Below are positions 16,125 to 25,020 of a DNA stretch of 64,000 bases, one piece after another (within the stretch, counting starts at the first letter, position 1; every line of letters starts with the position of its first letter). The stretch is from Marisediminitalea alba. GTDB taxonomy: Bacteria > Pseudomonadota > Gammaproteobacteria > Enterobacterales > Alteromonadaceae. The position numbers and the translations under genes are program-made. The notes below the pieces were generated by a model that had not been told where the DNA came from, searched no databases, and saw nothing but the letters and a program-made list of their open reading frames with translations. The DNA lies in the NCBI RefSeq assembly GCF_002993365.1, contig NZ_PVNP01000220.1, positions 1,261-65,260 on the forward strand, given 5' to 3'.

Positions 16125-17888
16125 TTAGCTACGAGGCAATTTGAACGTCCAGACAGTACCACCCTGGTTAATGTCTTTAACTTTCTTGGCAACTTCACCA
16201 CCCCACAGAGGAACGGCGCCACCCCATCCAGATACGATGCTCAGGTATTGCTCACCGTCCTGTTCCCAAGTGATTGGAGAACCAACGATGCCTGAACCAG
16301 TATTGAACTTGTAAACCACTTCACCAGTTTTGGCGTTGAAGCCGTACAGGTAGCCTTCAGGTGTACCAGTAAATACCAGGTTACCTGCAGTGGCTAACAC
16401 ACCGCCCCACAGAGGCGCGTTGTTTTTGAATTCCCAAACAATTTCACCGGTTTTAGGGTCAACGGCTTTAAGTGAACCGATGTGGTCGTAGATAGGTTTG
16501 ATAGTGAAACCAGAACCCATGTACGCAGCACCTTTTTTGTAGTTAACTGGCTCATTCCAGATGACCATGCCCCATTCGTTTGAAGGTACGTAGAACAGAC
16601 CAGTGTCCTGGCTAAATGCCATAGGCATCCAGTTTTTACCACCTAAGAAAGAAGGTACGGCAAATACAGTTTTACCTTTTTTGCCATCTTCGCTATCAGA
16701 TGGGTTACCAGGGCGATTTGACTCGTCGTAGATTGGACGACCGTTTTTATCCAGACCTTTCGCCCAGGTAATACCGCTTACAAATGGGAAGCCACGGATG
16801 AAGTCGCCGTTTTCACGGTTAAGAACATAGAAGAAGCCGTTACGGTCAGCAGTAGCTGCTGCTTTAACTGTTTTTCCGCGATCTTTATAGTCAAACGCGA
16901 TTAGCTCGTTAACACCGTCGTAATCCCAACCATCGTGTGGAGTGGTTTGGAAGTGCCATACGATTTTGCCAGTGTCAGGGTCGATAGCCAGACGCGAAGA
17001 GCTGTACAGGTTATCACCAGGACGCAAGTGAGAGTTCCAAGGAGCCGGGTTACCGGTACCCATGAAGATCAGGTCTTGATCAGGGTCGTAAGTACCGCCT
17101 AACCATGTTGCTGCACCACCTGTTTTCCACAGGTCGCCGGTCCAGGTTTTGTTGGCTTTACCACCAGTAATACCGTTTTCTTTACCGTTTAGGTAACCCA
17201 TGTGGCCTTCAACAGTAGGACGAGACCAAACCAGTTCACCGGTCATTGCATCGCGGGCTTCAACTTTACCCACAATACCGAATTCACCACCAGAGATACC
17301 AGTAACTACGTTACCTTTAACAATCATCGGTGCAGCTGTGAAAGAGTAACCTGCTTTATAGTCGCCTAACGTTTTACGCCACTTTGGCTTACCCGTTTTC
17401 TGGTCCAATGCAACCAATTTTGCATCCAGGGTACCGAAGATAACTAAATCGCCGTACAGTGCAGCACCACGGTTGATTACGTCACAGCAAGGCATGATAC
17501 CGTCTGGTAAACGAGCTTCCCATTGCCATAATTCGTCACCGGTTTCTACGTCGATAGCGTAGATACGAGAGTAAGAAGCGGTAACGAACATAATGCCGTC
17601 TTTAACCAGTGGCTGTGATTCCTGACCACGTTGTTTCTCACCACCGAAAGAAAAGGCCCAAACCGGACTCAACTTCTTAACGTTGCTAGTGTTCATTGTG
17701 TCGATTGGACTAAAGCGCTGTCCACGTGGACCAAGGCCATAGCTGACCACGTCACCTGGGGTTGCCTGGTCATTGACGATATCTTTATCTGTCACTTTGG
17801 CCTGGGCCATGCCAGTCATAGCACCTAGTGACAGGGTTAAACAGAACGCAGAGCTGAGTAAGCGGCCTGAAACTCTTTTACTTTTCAT
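16125..17888 (-). CDS. pedH: PQQ-dependent alcohol dehydrogenase, lanthanide type
   Basis: The ATG chosen follows TGGAGAAA and gives 587 residues, the family length. An upstream in-frame TTG lacks such a site. A signal peptide ends near GMAQA. The beta-propeller has PQQ-binding landmarks: the adjacent-cysteine pair PCC (134-135), the metal-binding glutamate in GGEFG (E202), asparagine in GTGNPAPWN (N280) and the catalytic aspartate in GWDYDG (D322). Two residues later stands D324, the extra aspartate that marks lanthanide-dependent enzymes such as XoxF and PedH. Calcium enzymes have a smaller residue there. It should oxidise short alcohols in the periplasm and pass electrons to cytochrome c. 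Sequence style is closest to ExaA/PedH rather than methanol dehydrogenases. Confidence 0.92.
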   Translation of the reverse strand: MKSKRVSGRLLSSAFCLTLSLGAMTGMAQAKVTDKDIVNDQATPGDVVSYGLGPRGQRFSPIDTMNTSNVKKLSPVWAFSFGGEKQRGQESQPLVKDGIMFVTASYSRIYAIDVETGDELWQWEARLPDGIMPCCDVINRGAALYGDLVIFGTLDAKLVALDQKTGKPKWRKTLGDYKAGYSFTAAPMIVKGNVVTGISGGEFGIVGKVEARDAMTGELVWSRPTVEGHMGYLNGKENGITGGKANKTWTGDLWKTGGAATWLGGTYDPDQDLIFMGTGNPAPWNSHLRPGDNLYSSSRLAIDPDTGKIVWHFQTTPHDGWDYDGVNELIAFDYKDRGKTVKAAATADRNGFFYVLNRENGDFIRGFPFVSGITWAKGLDKNGRPIYDESNRPGNPSDSEDGKKGKTVFAVPSFLGGKNWMPMAFSQDTGLFYVPSNEWGMVIWNEPVNYKKGAAYMGSGFTIKPIYDHIGSLKAVDPKTGEIVWEFKNNAPLWGGVLATAGNLVFTGTPEGYLYGFNAKTGEVVYKFNTGSGIVGSPITWEQDGEQYLSIVSGWGGAVPLWGGEVAKKVKDINQGGTVWTFKLPRS

Positions 17889-17990
17889 CAGATTTCTCCA
17901 GTGTTTCAACGGGGTTTGGTACCCTTTGTTACAACGTCCGCGGCTTGTTCATCAAAAAGCATGCGACTGTTGAGTGTTGTTTTCGTCCAC

Positions 17991-18020
17991 TAGGTGAGTA
18001 TAGAACACCATACTTACCTA
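17991..18020. promoter_or_regulatory. Inverted repeat upstream of pedH, candidate regulator site
   Basis: TAGGTGAGTAT (17991-18001) and ATACTTACCTA (18010-18020) form an 11-bp inverted repeat with one mismatch and an 8-base spacer, about 100 bases before the dehydrogenase start. A further TTACTACCAAC sequence lies on the minus strand at 18093-18103. The 343-base gap 17889-18231 otherwise contains only the terminator of the upstream gene. The layout suits a dimeric LuxR-type regulator, but no binding is shown. Confidence 0.5.
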
Positions 18021-18165
18021 AGAGTCCTCAGAATTAGTATCAGTCATCATTTTGTTAACAACCATTAAACCTTGGGTTATCATTTTTAGTTCGTTGGTAG
18101 TAATACTTCGCTGAAGGGCTTATATCTCGTGGCTTTGGCGGTGTATGAGAGGAGCGATAAATAAT

Positions 18166-18204
18166 AAAAAAGGCCGAATTTTAAAGTGAAAAATAGCGGC
18201 CTTT
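18166..18204 (-). terminator. Intrinsic terminator after the XoxJ-like gene
   Basis: On the minus strand AAAGGCCG and CGGCCTTT pair across a 20-base AT-rich loop and are followed by further T. This ends the pedF/xoxJ-like transcript, so the dehydrogenase gene needs its own promoter. Confidence 0.78.
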
Positions 18205-18231
18205 CGAAATCTTGTAAAAAAAATGTAATGC

Positions 18232-19131
18232 TTATTCGGTGCGATGGTAATCGGGGATTTCGTAGCTCAGGCCGTACTCTAAAAACAGTGCTTCCATTTC
18301 GCCGTTTTTAATCATCGGTTCGGTGATTGCCTGGATTGCATAAGCCAGCTCCCGATAATCTGTCTTAACTGCCATGCCAATATCCCAAGACTTAATGCTC
18401 ATAGCGGCCAGGCCGTCAGCACTGATGTCATATTGCTCGGGAAGCGGTGCAAATTCGGTTTTGTTAACGTCTCCCGAGGTACTCATGCCCCATTGCAACT
18501 GACCTTTCATTCCGGCCACTGCAGCCACTTTACCTTCCTGCAGCAGTTTGATGCCGTCAAAAACCGAGTCCACATGAACCAGCTTGTCACGCAGGCGGCC
18601 ACCAATAGTGGCACCGAGGAAGAAGCTGGGTAATGAATCAAGCTCTACGGCAACCGGTTCGTACTGGAATATGGCCAGGGTGCGAATATCATTGGTTTTT
18701 TCGTGGTCACGCAATAGTGCCCAGCTTTCCTGTTGATAGGGGCCGAACATCACTACCAGGTCATTCTTGGGCAAGCCGTAACCGTCAATGGCGTAGGCAA
18801 ATTTACGATCGTAAGGCACCCGGAGCATTAAGTCGGCTTTCTGGCGGGTAATGATATGCCCTTTCCAGATCGCGTTGCGCAGGTCATCCTCGAGGTTTTC
18901 GTCAGCGTTGATCCACATCCACTCCAGATCAACGCCCAGTCCCGCCGCTATGCGTTTACCTACCTCAATATCTACACCGGCAGGTTCGCCGTCCTTGAGA
19001 TAGGAGTACGGGGGGAAGTTGTTGTAGACAGCAATGGTTATCTGGCCTTGCTCAAGAATATCCTCATAACTTTTAGCCATAACAGACGTGGCTATTAAAC
19101 TACAAATCAGAAGAACAACTCTTACTACCAT
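18232..19131 (-). CDS. MoxJ/XoxJ-like periplasmic binding protein of quinoprotein dehydrogenase systems
   Basis: This 299-residue protein has a signal peptide (ends SVMA) and a family 3 solute-binding fold: ITIAVYNNFPPYSYLKDGEPAGVDIEVGKRIAAGLG near residues 31-66, and RVPYDRKFAYAIDGYGL later. Such proteins accompany PQQ alcohol dehydrogenases (MxaJ, XoxJ) and are thought to help the dehydrogenase mature or load its metal, rather than feed a transporter. It lies between cytochrome pedF and the dehydrogenase gene on the same strand, 37 bases after pedF, which supports this. Confidence 0.85.
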   Translation of the reverse strand: MVVRVVLLICSLIATSVMAKSYEDILEQGQITIAVYNNFPPYSYLKDGEPAGVDIEVGKRIAAGLGVDLEWMWINADENLEDDLRNAIWKGHIITRQKADLMLRVPYDRKFAYAIDGYGLPKNDLVVMFGPYQQESWALLRDHEKTNDIRTLAIFQYEPVAVELDSLPSFFLGATIGGRLRDKLVHVDSVFDGIKLLQEGKVAAVAGMKGQLQWGMSTSGDVNKTEFAPLPEQYDISADGLAAMSIKSWDIGMAVKTDYRELAYAIQAITEPMIKNGEMEALFLEYGLSYEIPDYHRTE

Positions 19132-19168
19132 TACTGCCCCTTAACTATGTCTTGATCAGGTATGCGGC

Positions 19169-19615
19169 TTACTCTGGCACGCCGCGAGTTTCGATGTACG
19201 CTTTGATTGCCCACATTGCTTCCTGAGAAAGAATACCTTCAAACGGAGGCATGTAAACACGGCCATCATCTACCGCACCGTTACGGATACGTGTCATAAA
19301 CCAACCGTCGGCTTCTTCCTGGCTGAAGAATTCAAACTCATCGTTTAGTTTACGCAGATCAGGCGTGATTCCGCCAGAGATAACTTCCAGACCGTGACAA
19401 CGGGCACAATTCTGGTTGTAAGCTGAGTCACCGATTTTAATCGCCAGCTCATTGCCAGTGTAAGGGTTAGTCTTCAGCCACTCATCACCTAATTGTGGTA
19501 ATTCACTGGTATCTACTGCTTGCGGCGTTACATCACCGTGAGCCATTGCATTAGCGGTTACCAGGGTCAGTACCGCCAGCATCGCGCTGCGCAAAATAGT
19601 TAAATACATCTTCAT
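19169..19615 (-). CDS. pedF: Cytochrome c-550 of PQQ alcohol oxidation (PedF type)
   Basis: The ATG after GGAGAAACCGAG gives 148 residues. A signal peptide ends near AMA-H. One haem motif, CARCH, lies in the stretch SAYNQNCARCHGLEVISGGITPDLR, and VYMPPFEG supplies the probable methionine ligand. The mature start HGDVTPQAVDTSELP is characteristic of PedF-type cytochromes, the electron acceptors of PedE/PedH ethanol dehydrogenases in Pseudomonas. It heads a transcript with the XoxJ-like gene. Confidence 0.9.
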   Translation of the reverse strand: MKMYLTILRSAMLAVLTLVTANAMAHGDVTPQAVDTSELPQLGDEWLKTNPYTGNELAIKIGDSAYNQNCARCHGLEVISGGITPDLRKLNDEFEFFSQEEADGWFMTRIRNGAVDDGRVYMPPFEGILSQEAMWAIKAYIETRGVPE

Positions 19616-19751
19616 CTCGGTTTCTCCAAAAGCTGCCACATTGAGTTGTCATGCCGTTAAATGTTGCAGGGAAGTAAAAATAGTCATCAATAAGTTTTCA
19701 TGTCTACAACAAAGCACAGGGTGAAAGTTAGGAGATCTGGGGTTTCCTTCC

Positions 19752-19770
19752 AATTGTACTTAGGTAGTAA
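19752..19770. promoter_or_regulatory. TACTACC motif in the divergent pedF / ABC promoter region
   Basis: The 230-base region between the divergently transcribed pedF and binding-protein genes contains, on the minus strand, TTACTACCTAAGTACAATT. Related sequences lie at 18093-18103 (minus), 24429-24446, 36275-36290 and 38065-38084, all in gaps of the alcohol-oxidation locus or its edge. This is a candidate shared regulator site, found by eye. Confidence 0.45.
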
Positions 19771-19852
19771 ACCTTTCATCCTTTTTGCTCATTTCAACTG
19801 TGTACAATCATGCTCTACTATTGCACCATAAGGTTAAAAAAGGGTTTTGTTT

Positions 19853-21082
19853 TTGAACATAAAAAAACGGAAAGGTTACAAGTTTTACACCTTTTTAACG
19901 CAGTTTTCGCAGCACGTTCGCGTCCTGTTCGCGTTTTTTGCATGTGTGATTTTGATGCCTGCAATGGCTAATGCGAAGGCACTAAATATAGATGTGATTT
20001 ATGTTCAGCAATCATCAAACCAGGCTGCGCAGCCCTTATTACTTAAAAAAACGCCCGACAATCTCACCACAGCCGGTGCGGAACTGGCCATAGAAGACAG
20101 CAATACCACGGGGCGGTTTTTAAAACATCGGTACGGCCTTTGGGGCATAACCGGCGCTAACAGCGAGGAAATTTTAACGGCCCTTAAGCAACGGCTGAAC
20201 GGACAGCCGGCTATCCTCCTCACAGACCTGCCCACGACTACGCTAAAAGTAGTAGCTGATTTGGTACTCGCTAACGGCAGCGTGATCATAAATGCCGGTG
20301 AAGCCGACAATAATTTACGTATATCTCAGTGCCGTGGTGGGTTGTTACACACTTTGGCGAGTCGCGCTATGTTAACCGATGCCATGGCCCAGTTCTTTAT
20401 GGCCAGACGCTGGCGGGAGTGGTTTGTGATCAGTGGTAAATCTGACGCCGACAAAGCCTATGCTGAGTCAATTAACCGGTCAGCCAAACGCTTTGGTGCA
20501 AAAATAACCGAGCAGAAAACCTGGAGCTTTGATACCGATTTGCGCCGCAGTGCTCAGCGCGAGGTGCCGCTATTCACTCAGGGCGACGATTATGATGTTG
20601 TGCTGGTGGCCGATGAGTCTGATTTGTTTGGTAACTATATTCCTAATAATACCTGGTTACCCAGACCGGTTGCGGGCACCCATGGGTTAACCCCAACAAC
20701 CTGGCACTGGGCCCTTGAGCAGTGGGGCGCTACCCAGTTACAAAACCGTTTTTACGAACAGTTTGGTCGCGAAATGCTCGACAAAGATTATGCAGCATGG
20801 CTGGCAGTGCGCAGCATCAGTGAGGCGGTTACCCGCACCCAAACCAATAATCCTAAAGCCCTTTACTCGTATCTGATGAGCAATGATTTTGAGCTGGCCG
20901 CGTTTAAGGGTCGCAAGTTGAGCTTTCGGCCCTGGAACGGCCAGTTGCGGCAACCGATTCCATTGGTGCACCCAAAAGGTTTGACCTCTCTGTCGCCGCA
21001 GGAAGGGTATCTTCACCCGAGCACTGATTTAGATACGCTGGGATTCGACAAGCCAGAATCACGCTGTGATATGGCTTACTAA
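19853..21082 (+). CDS. Periplasmic binding protein of the PQQ-associated ABC system
   Basis: The protein has about 409 residues and belongs to the branched-chain amino-acid-type binding proteins, in the branch that travels with PQQ alcohol dehydrogenases. The N-terminus carries a basic region and a long hydrophobic segment ending PAMANA-KA. Recognisable stretches are ALNIDVIYVQQ, GAELAIEDSNTTGRF and CRGGLLHTLASRAMLTDAMAQF. No ATG fits. I favour the TTG at 19853, eight bases after AGGG, over the TTG at 19847. It heads a four-gene run with the propeller protein, ATPase and permease. The ligand is unknown. Confidence 0.82.
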   Translation: MNIKKRKGYKFYTFLTQFSQHVRVLFAFFACVILMPAMANAKALNIDVIYVQQSSNQAAQPLLLKKTPDNLTTAGAELAIEDSNTTGRFLKHRYGLWGITGANSEEILTALKQRLNGQPAILLTDLPTTTLKVVADLVLANGSVIINAGEADNNLRISQCRGGLLHTLASRAMLTDAMAQFFMARRWREWFVISGKSDADKAYAESINRSAKRFGAKITEQKTWSFDTDLRRSAQREVPLFTQGDDYDVVLVADESDLFGNYIPNNTWLPRPVAGTHGLTPTTWHWALEQWGATQLQNRFYEQFGREMLDKDYAAWLAVRSISEAVTRTQTNNPKALYSYLMSNDFELAAFKGRKLSFRPWNGQLRQPIPLVHPKGLTSLSPQEGYLHPSTDLDTLGFDKPESRCDMAY

Positions 21083-21098
21083 AAGGTGGTATAGAAGT

Positions 21099-22055
21099 AT
21101 GCGTTTATTAGTTTTAGCAGCCGGCTTGCTAACGGCACTGGTGAGTCAGGCCGAGGTGGCTTACGTTTCCAATGAGAAAAGCGATACGTTAACCCTCATC
21201 GATGTGGATAAACTGGAAGTCATCGATACGCTGGAGGTAGGAATGCGTCCCCGCGGCATTATCTTCAGCCAGGATTATAAATACCTGTATATTTGTGCCA
21301 GCGAATCTGATGCCGTGCAGGTAATGGATTTGGCTACCCACAAGGTGATTCACAATCTGCCTTCCGGTGAAGATCCGGAGCAGTTCGCCCTGCATCCAAA
21401 CAACCGTCATCTGTATATTGCTAATGAAGACAGCGCAGTGGTTACCGTTGTCGATACCGTAGACCGTACCGTTATCGCACAAATTGATGTGGGCATTGAA
21501 CCGGAAGGTATGGCAGTGAGCCCCGATGGAAAATGGGTTATCAATACCTCGGAAACCACCAACATGCTGCACTGGATCGATGCCAGTACCCACGAGTTGG
21601 TGGATAACACCCTGGTCGATCAGCGTCCGCGCCATGTGGAATTCAGCAAGTCCGGTGAAAAGGTCTGGGCGTCGGCTGAGATTGGCGGCACAGTGGACGT
21701 TATTGATACAGCCTCCCGGGAACTGATTAAAAAAATCACCTTTAAAATTCCTGGCGTACACCGCGATAAAATACAGCCGGTGGGCATTAAACTTACCGAT
21801 GATGGCAAATATGCCTTTGTGGCACTCGGCCCGGCAAACCATGTGGCGGTAATCGATGCCAGCACCTATGAAGTGCTTGATTATCTGCTGGTAGGTCGCC
21901 GTGTATGGCAGTTAGCTTTTGCCAAAGAACAGTCTTTATTGTTCACCACTAATGGTGTTAGCGGCGATGTGTCGGTGATTGATGTGGAAGATCTGAAAGT
22001 CATTAAAACGATTAAAGCCGGCCGCTATCCATGGGGCGTTGTGGTTAAACCATGA
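21099..22055 (+). CDS. YVTN-type beta-propeller protein of the PQQ alcohol system
   Basis: The ATG at 21099 follows AAAAGGTGG and gives a clean signal peptide (MRLLVLAAGLLTALVSQA) and 318 residues. The body is about seven repeats of the YVTN/surface-layer type, for example VAYVSNEKSDTLTLIDVD, YLYICASESDAVQVMDL, HLYIANEDSAVVTVVD and FTTNGVSGDVSVID. It is the periplasmic propeller found with PQQ-dependent dehydrogenases and their ABC genes. Its job there is not established. The stop overlaps the ATPase start (ATGA). Confidence 0.86.
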   Translation: MRLLVLAAGLLTALVSQAEVAYVSNEKSDTLTLIDVDKLEVIDTLEVGMRPRGIIFSQDYKYLYICASESDAVQVMDLATHKVIHNLPSGEDPEQFALHPNNRHLYIANEDSAVVTVVDTVDRTVIAQIDVGIEPEGMAVSPDGKWVINTSETTNMLHWIDASTHELVDNTLVDQRPRHVEFSKSGEKVWASAEIGGTVDVIDTASRELIKKITFKIPGVHRDKIQPVGIKLTDDGKYAFVALGPANHVAVIDASTYEVLDYLLVGRRVWQLAFAKEQSLLFTTNGVSGDVSVIDVEDLKVIKTIKAGRYPWGVVVKP

Positions 22056-22789
22056 GTGTTCCGGTATTGGCTGTAGAGCAAGTAGGATTTAACTACGGGG
22101 CCAAACAGGCACTGTCTGAGGTGACGTTTTCACTGTCGCCGGGGTCGTATTATGCCTTGCTTGGGCCTAATGGCGCGGGCAAGAGTACGCTGTTCTCGAT
22201 TCTTTGTCAGTTACTGCAGCCGCAAACCGGTAGCGTAACAGTTAATGGCATTAATGCCGCGAAAAAGCCGCGTCAGGTGTTAAAGCAAATCGGTATGGTG
22301 TTTCAGCAACCCACTCTGGATTTAGATTTGAGTGTTGAGCAGAACCTGGCTTATCACGCCAGTCTGCACGGCTTATCAAGCGCTTATACAAAACAGCGTA
22401 TTAATGAAGAGTTGCAGCGTTTTGCGTTGAGCGAACGACGCAAAGATAAAGTCCGCTCGCTAAACGGCGGTCACCGCCGCCGGGTGGAGATCGCTCGTGC
22501 GCTGCTGCATCAACCGGCTATTTTGTTATTGGATGAGGCCACCGTGGGCCTGGATCAGTCCACCCGTGATACCATTAATGATCACCTGCGACAGTTGTGC
22601 AGTGACTCGGGTATCACGATTTTGTCGTCGACCCACCTGATCGACGAAGTACGACCAACTGACGAACTGATTGTGCTGATCAAAGGCCAGATTCAACTGC
22701 AGCAACGTTGTGAGGAGGCCATGCAGGCCCTGCAACTGGACTCGGTGCAGGCGCTTTACCGACACTTCCATCAGCAGGGGGAGCAATAG
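22052..22789 (+). CDS. pedB: ABC transporter ATPase, PQQ alcohol system
   Basis: This 245-residue ATPase has Walker A GPNGAGKST (near 37-45), Q-loop VFQQP, Walker B ILLLDEATVGLD and a switch histidine in STHLIDEV. The ABC signature is degenerate: LNGGHRRRVEIARALL instead of LSGGQ, with N in place of S and H in place of Q. Its start overlaps the propeller gene and its stop abuts the permease gene. With the permease it forms a two-gene export-type ABC unit of the PedABC kind. The symbol follows Pseudomonas usage and is tentative. Confidence 0.84.
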   Translation: MSVPVLAVEQVGFNYGAKQALSEVTFSLSPGSYYALLGPNGAGKSTLFSILCQLLQPQTGSVTVNGINAAKKPRQVLKQIGMVFQQPTLDLDLSVEQNLAYHASLHGLSSAYTKQRINEELQRFALSERRKDKVRSLNGGHRRRVEIARALLHQPAILLLDEATVGLDQSTRDTINDHLRQLCSDSGITILSSTHLIDEVRPTDELIVLIKGQIQLQQRCEEAMQALQLDSVQALYRHFHQQGEQ

Positions 22790-23581
22790 ATGTACTGGAC
22801 CTGCTTTGTTGGTGTTCTAAAACGGGAACTGCTGAGATTCTGGCAACAGCGCTCGCGGCTGATAAGCGCGCTGGTACGCCCTTTATTATGGCTGGTGGTG
22901 TTTGCGGCAGGCTTTCGTGCTGCGCTGGGGGTAGCGATTATTCCTCCCTATGAAACCTACATCACTTATGAGGTTTACATTATTCCGGGGCTGGCCGGCG
23001 TGATCATGCTGTTTAACGGCATGCAAAGCTCGCTTTCTATGGTGTACGACCGGGAAATGGGCAGCATGAAGGTGCTTCTCACCAGCCCCATGCCCCGACC
23101 GTTTCTGCTGGTCAGTAAGCTGCTGGCCGGTGCCTGTATTTCCATGTTGCAGGTGTATGCCTTTTTTGCCATCGCCTGGCTGCTGGAGGTGGAAGCTGAG
23201 CCAATCGGTTACTTGCTGGTTATTCCGGCTTTACTCCTTACCGCCTTATTACTGGGAGCGCTGGGACTATTGCTGTCGTCTTTTATCAAGCAATTGGAAA
23301 ACTTCGCCGGGGTGATGAACTTCGTGGTGTTTCCGATGTTTTTCCTCTCTTCGGCATTATACCCGTTGTGGAAAATGCGCGAGTCGAGCGAATGGCTTTA
23401 CTGGATATGCCAGTTTAATCCGTTCACACACGCGGTAGAACTGATTCGTTTTGCGCTTTATGGCCAGTTTAACGGACAGGCAGCGCTGGTAACCGGTCTT
23501 TGTACGCTGATTTTTACCAGTCTGGCTATTTGGGGCTACGACCCCAAAAGGGGCATGGTAAAACGCAAGGTGGGCGGTTAG
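22790..23581 (+). CDS. pedC: ABC-2-type permease, PedC family
   Basis: The 263-residue membrane protein has about six helices and the ABC-2 pattern: YIIPGLAGVIMLFNGMQSSLSMVYDREMGSMKVLLTSPMPR, then a helix block and FPMFFLSSALYPLW near residue 184. It is the permease partner of the preceding ATPase, with a start directly after that stop codon and a GGGGAG site. Homologues accompany PQQ alcohol dehydrogenases. Export or handling of a cofactor, metal carrier or alcohol has been proposed for such systems, but the substrate here is unknown. Confidence 0.87.
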   Translation: MYWTCFVGVLKRELLRFWQQRSRLISALVRPLLWLVVFAAGFRAALGVAIIPPYETYITYEVYIIPGLAGVIMLFNGMQSSLSMVYDREMGSMKVLLTSPMPRPFLLVSKLLAGACISMLQVYAFFAIAWLLEVEAEPIGYLLVIPALLLTALLLGALGLLLSSFIKQLENFAGVMNFVVFPMFFLSSALYPLWKMRESSEWLYWICQFNPFTHAVELIRFALYGQFNGQAALVTGLCTLIFTSLAIWGYDPKRGMVKRKVGG

Positions 23582-23694
23582 CTCGCTGAATTAACAAACG
23601 GATGGATTATCCTGATAGCCGCGGTAAATAAAGGCTAGCTGAATGACAGTACATCCACTAATATAACTTACATAGCATTTACAGGGTGATAAAA

Positions 23695-24363
23695 ATGGTA
23701 GAAATTCTCGTCGCTGATGACCATCCCTTATTTCAATATGCAATCACCGATTTCGTTGAGCGTAATATTCCGGACACTAAAACCATCAGTTGTATCGACC
23801 TTGAAGAAGCACTCAATACAGCAGAAGAAAACCCCAACATTGATTTGGTGCTACTCGACCTGAATATGCCAGGCATGGATGGCCTTAACGGTATCGTGCG
23901 TTTTCGTAATCAGTTCCCTGAAATTCCTATTGTTATTGTGTCGGCAGAAGAAGATAAAAACGTCGTGCTGCAGGCTTTTACCTATGGCGCGGTAGGGTTT
24001 ATCACCAAGTCTTCCAGCTGTGAGCAGATTGTGGGTGCGCTCCAGCAGGTACTGTCCGGTCAGGTATACCTGCCACCGGATATCATCCGTAATGGTGGTA
24101 GCAGCAAGCCCAAGGAAGATTCTGCTCAGCAGCAAATCGATCCTAAGCTGATTGGCGCTCTGACCCGCCGCCAGTTACTGGTGTTTGAGTGTATCGCCAA
24201 AGGTAAGTCTAACAAACAGATTGCCTATGAGCTGAATATCGCTGAAACCACAGTGAAGGCTCACGTGTCGGCCATTCTTACTAAGCTGAATGTACATAAC
24301 CGCATCCAGGCAGCGCTGTGTGCCGCCAGTATCGATTTTAACCAGTATCTGATGCGCAACTAG
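23695..24363 (+). CDS. LuxR/NarL-family response regulator (AgmR/ErbR/ExaE type)
   Basis: Translation from the ATG at 23695 gives 222 residues; the nearby GTG is too close to its ribosome-binding site. The receiver domain (1-120) has the acidic pocket DD near residues 8-9, the phospho-acceptor aspartate in VLLDLNMPG, and the conserved lysine in FITKSS. The C-terminal helix-turn-helix (about 150-210) reads LTRRQLLVFECIAKGKSNKQIAYELNIAETTVKAHVSAIL. Regulators of this type (AgmR/ErbR, ExaE) switch on PQQ ethanol oxidation in pseudomonads. Its place beside the ABC genes supports the same role here, and the NahK-like kinase nearby is a candidate partner. Confidence 0.88.
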   Translation: MVEILVADDHPLFQYAITDFVERNIPDTKTISCIDLEEALNTAEENPNIDLVLLDLNMPGMDGLNGIVRFRNQFPEIPIVIVSAEEDKNVVLQAFTYGAVGFITKSSSCEQIVGALQQVLSGQVYLPPDIIRNGGSSKPKEDSAQQQIDPKLIGALTRRQLLVFECIAKGKSNKQIAYELNIAETTVKAHVSAILTKLNVHNRIQAALCAASIDFNQYLMRN

Positions 24364-24428
24364 CTGTTAGCGACTGATAGTGCTTAGTAAGCCATGGGTA
24401 TCCTGTTGCCCATGGTGTGCTCGATGCT

Positions 24429-24446
24429 CCTTACTACCAACTTCCC
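24429..24446 (+). promoter_or_regulatory. TACTACC motif before a small unknown gene
   Basis: CCTTACTACCAACTTCCC lies in the gap after the response regulator gene, about 95 bases before the next start codon. It matches the motif seen at 18093, 19752, 36275 and 38065. Confidence 0.4.
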
Positions 24447-24539
24447 ACCTGTGACGTGGTCTTTTATTGCAAGTGCTTTAAAAAACACTGAAGATTAAGT
24501 ATTGTTTTGGCCTCGCCCGCTAGCTTTGCAAAGGTTGAT

Positions 24540-24848
24540 ATGGATATCGAAGTCACCAGACCAAAACAATTCACTGATTTTACCCGCAGTTATCGGTTGC
24601 TTGCCGATGGCAAAGAAGTGGCGTTAATCGAACGCGGTACCATACATAGGGTTACTCTGCCGGCCGACAGTAAAATACTCACGGCCTGCATTGACTGGTG
24701 TTACAGCCCGGAATTTGCCGTGAGTGATATTCAGGATAGCCGCATCATAGTCAAAAACGCATTCGCCTCTAACCCACTTAAAGCGCTTTTACTTCCGCTT
24801 TATTACGTGACGTTTGGTAAACATAAGTATCTTAAAATAGAATCTTAA
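24540..24848 (+). CDS. Small protein of unknown function
   Basis: The ATG preceded by AAAGG gives 102 residues. I do not recognise the family. The sequence looks like a small beta-rich domain (MDIEVTRPKQFTDFTRSYRL, KEVALIERGTIHRVTLPADS, LTACIDWCYSPEF) with a C-terminal hydrophobic stretch ALLLPLYYVTFGKHKYL. There is no signal peptide. It ends immediately before the left 9-bp repeat of the putative integron cassette. Confidence 0.6.
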   Translation: MDIEVTRPKQFTDFTRSYRLLADGKEVALIERGTIHRVTLPADSKILTACIDWCYSPEFAVSDIQDSRIIVKNAFASNPLKALLLPLYYVTFGKHKYLKIES

Positions 24849-25020
24849 TGCCTACGCTTATGGACTGTCGTTTTGTAGGACAAGGAGAAATCAATGCAAG
24901 ACCATCAGCAAGTTCAGTTGAAGCTCGTGTTCCTATGACGTATTAGTTTTTCCAGAATTAGACGTCACTTCAAGTAAAGCCCCATAATAAGAGGTTAGCC
25001 GTTGTAGAGTTTATTATGTT

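Noticed and set aside
24894..24938. Fourteen-codon frame with a strong ribosome-binding site inside the cassette
   Set aside because: Too short to call a gene; probably a decayed remnant, mentioned under the cassette.
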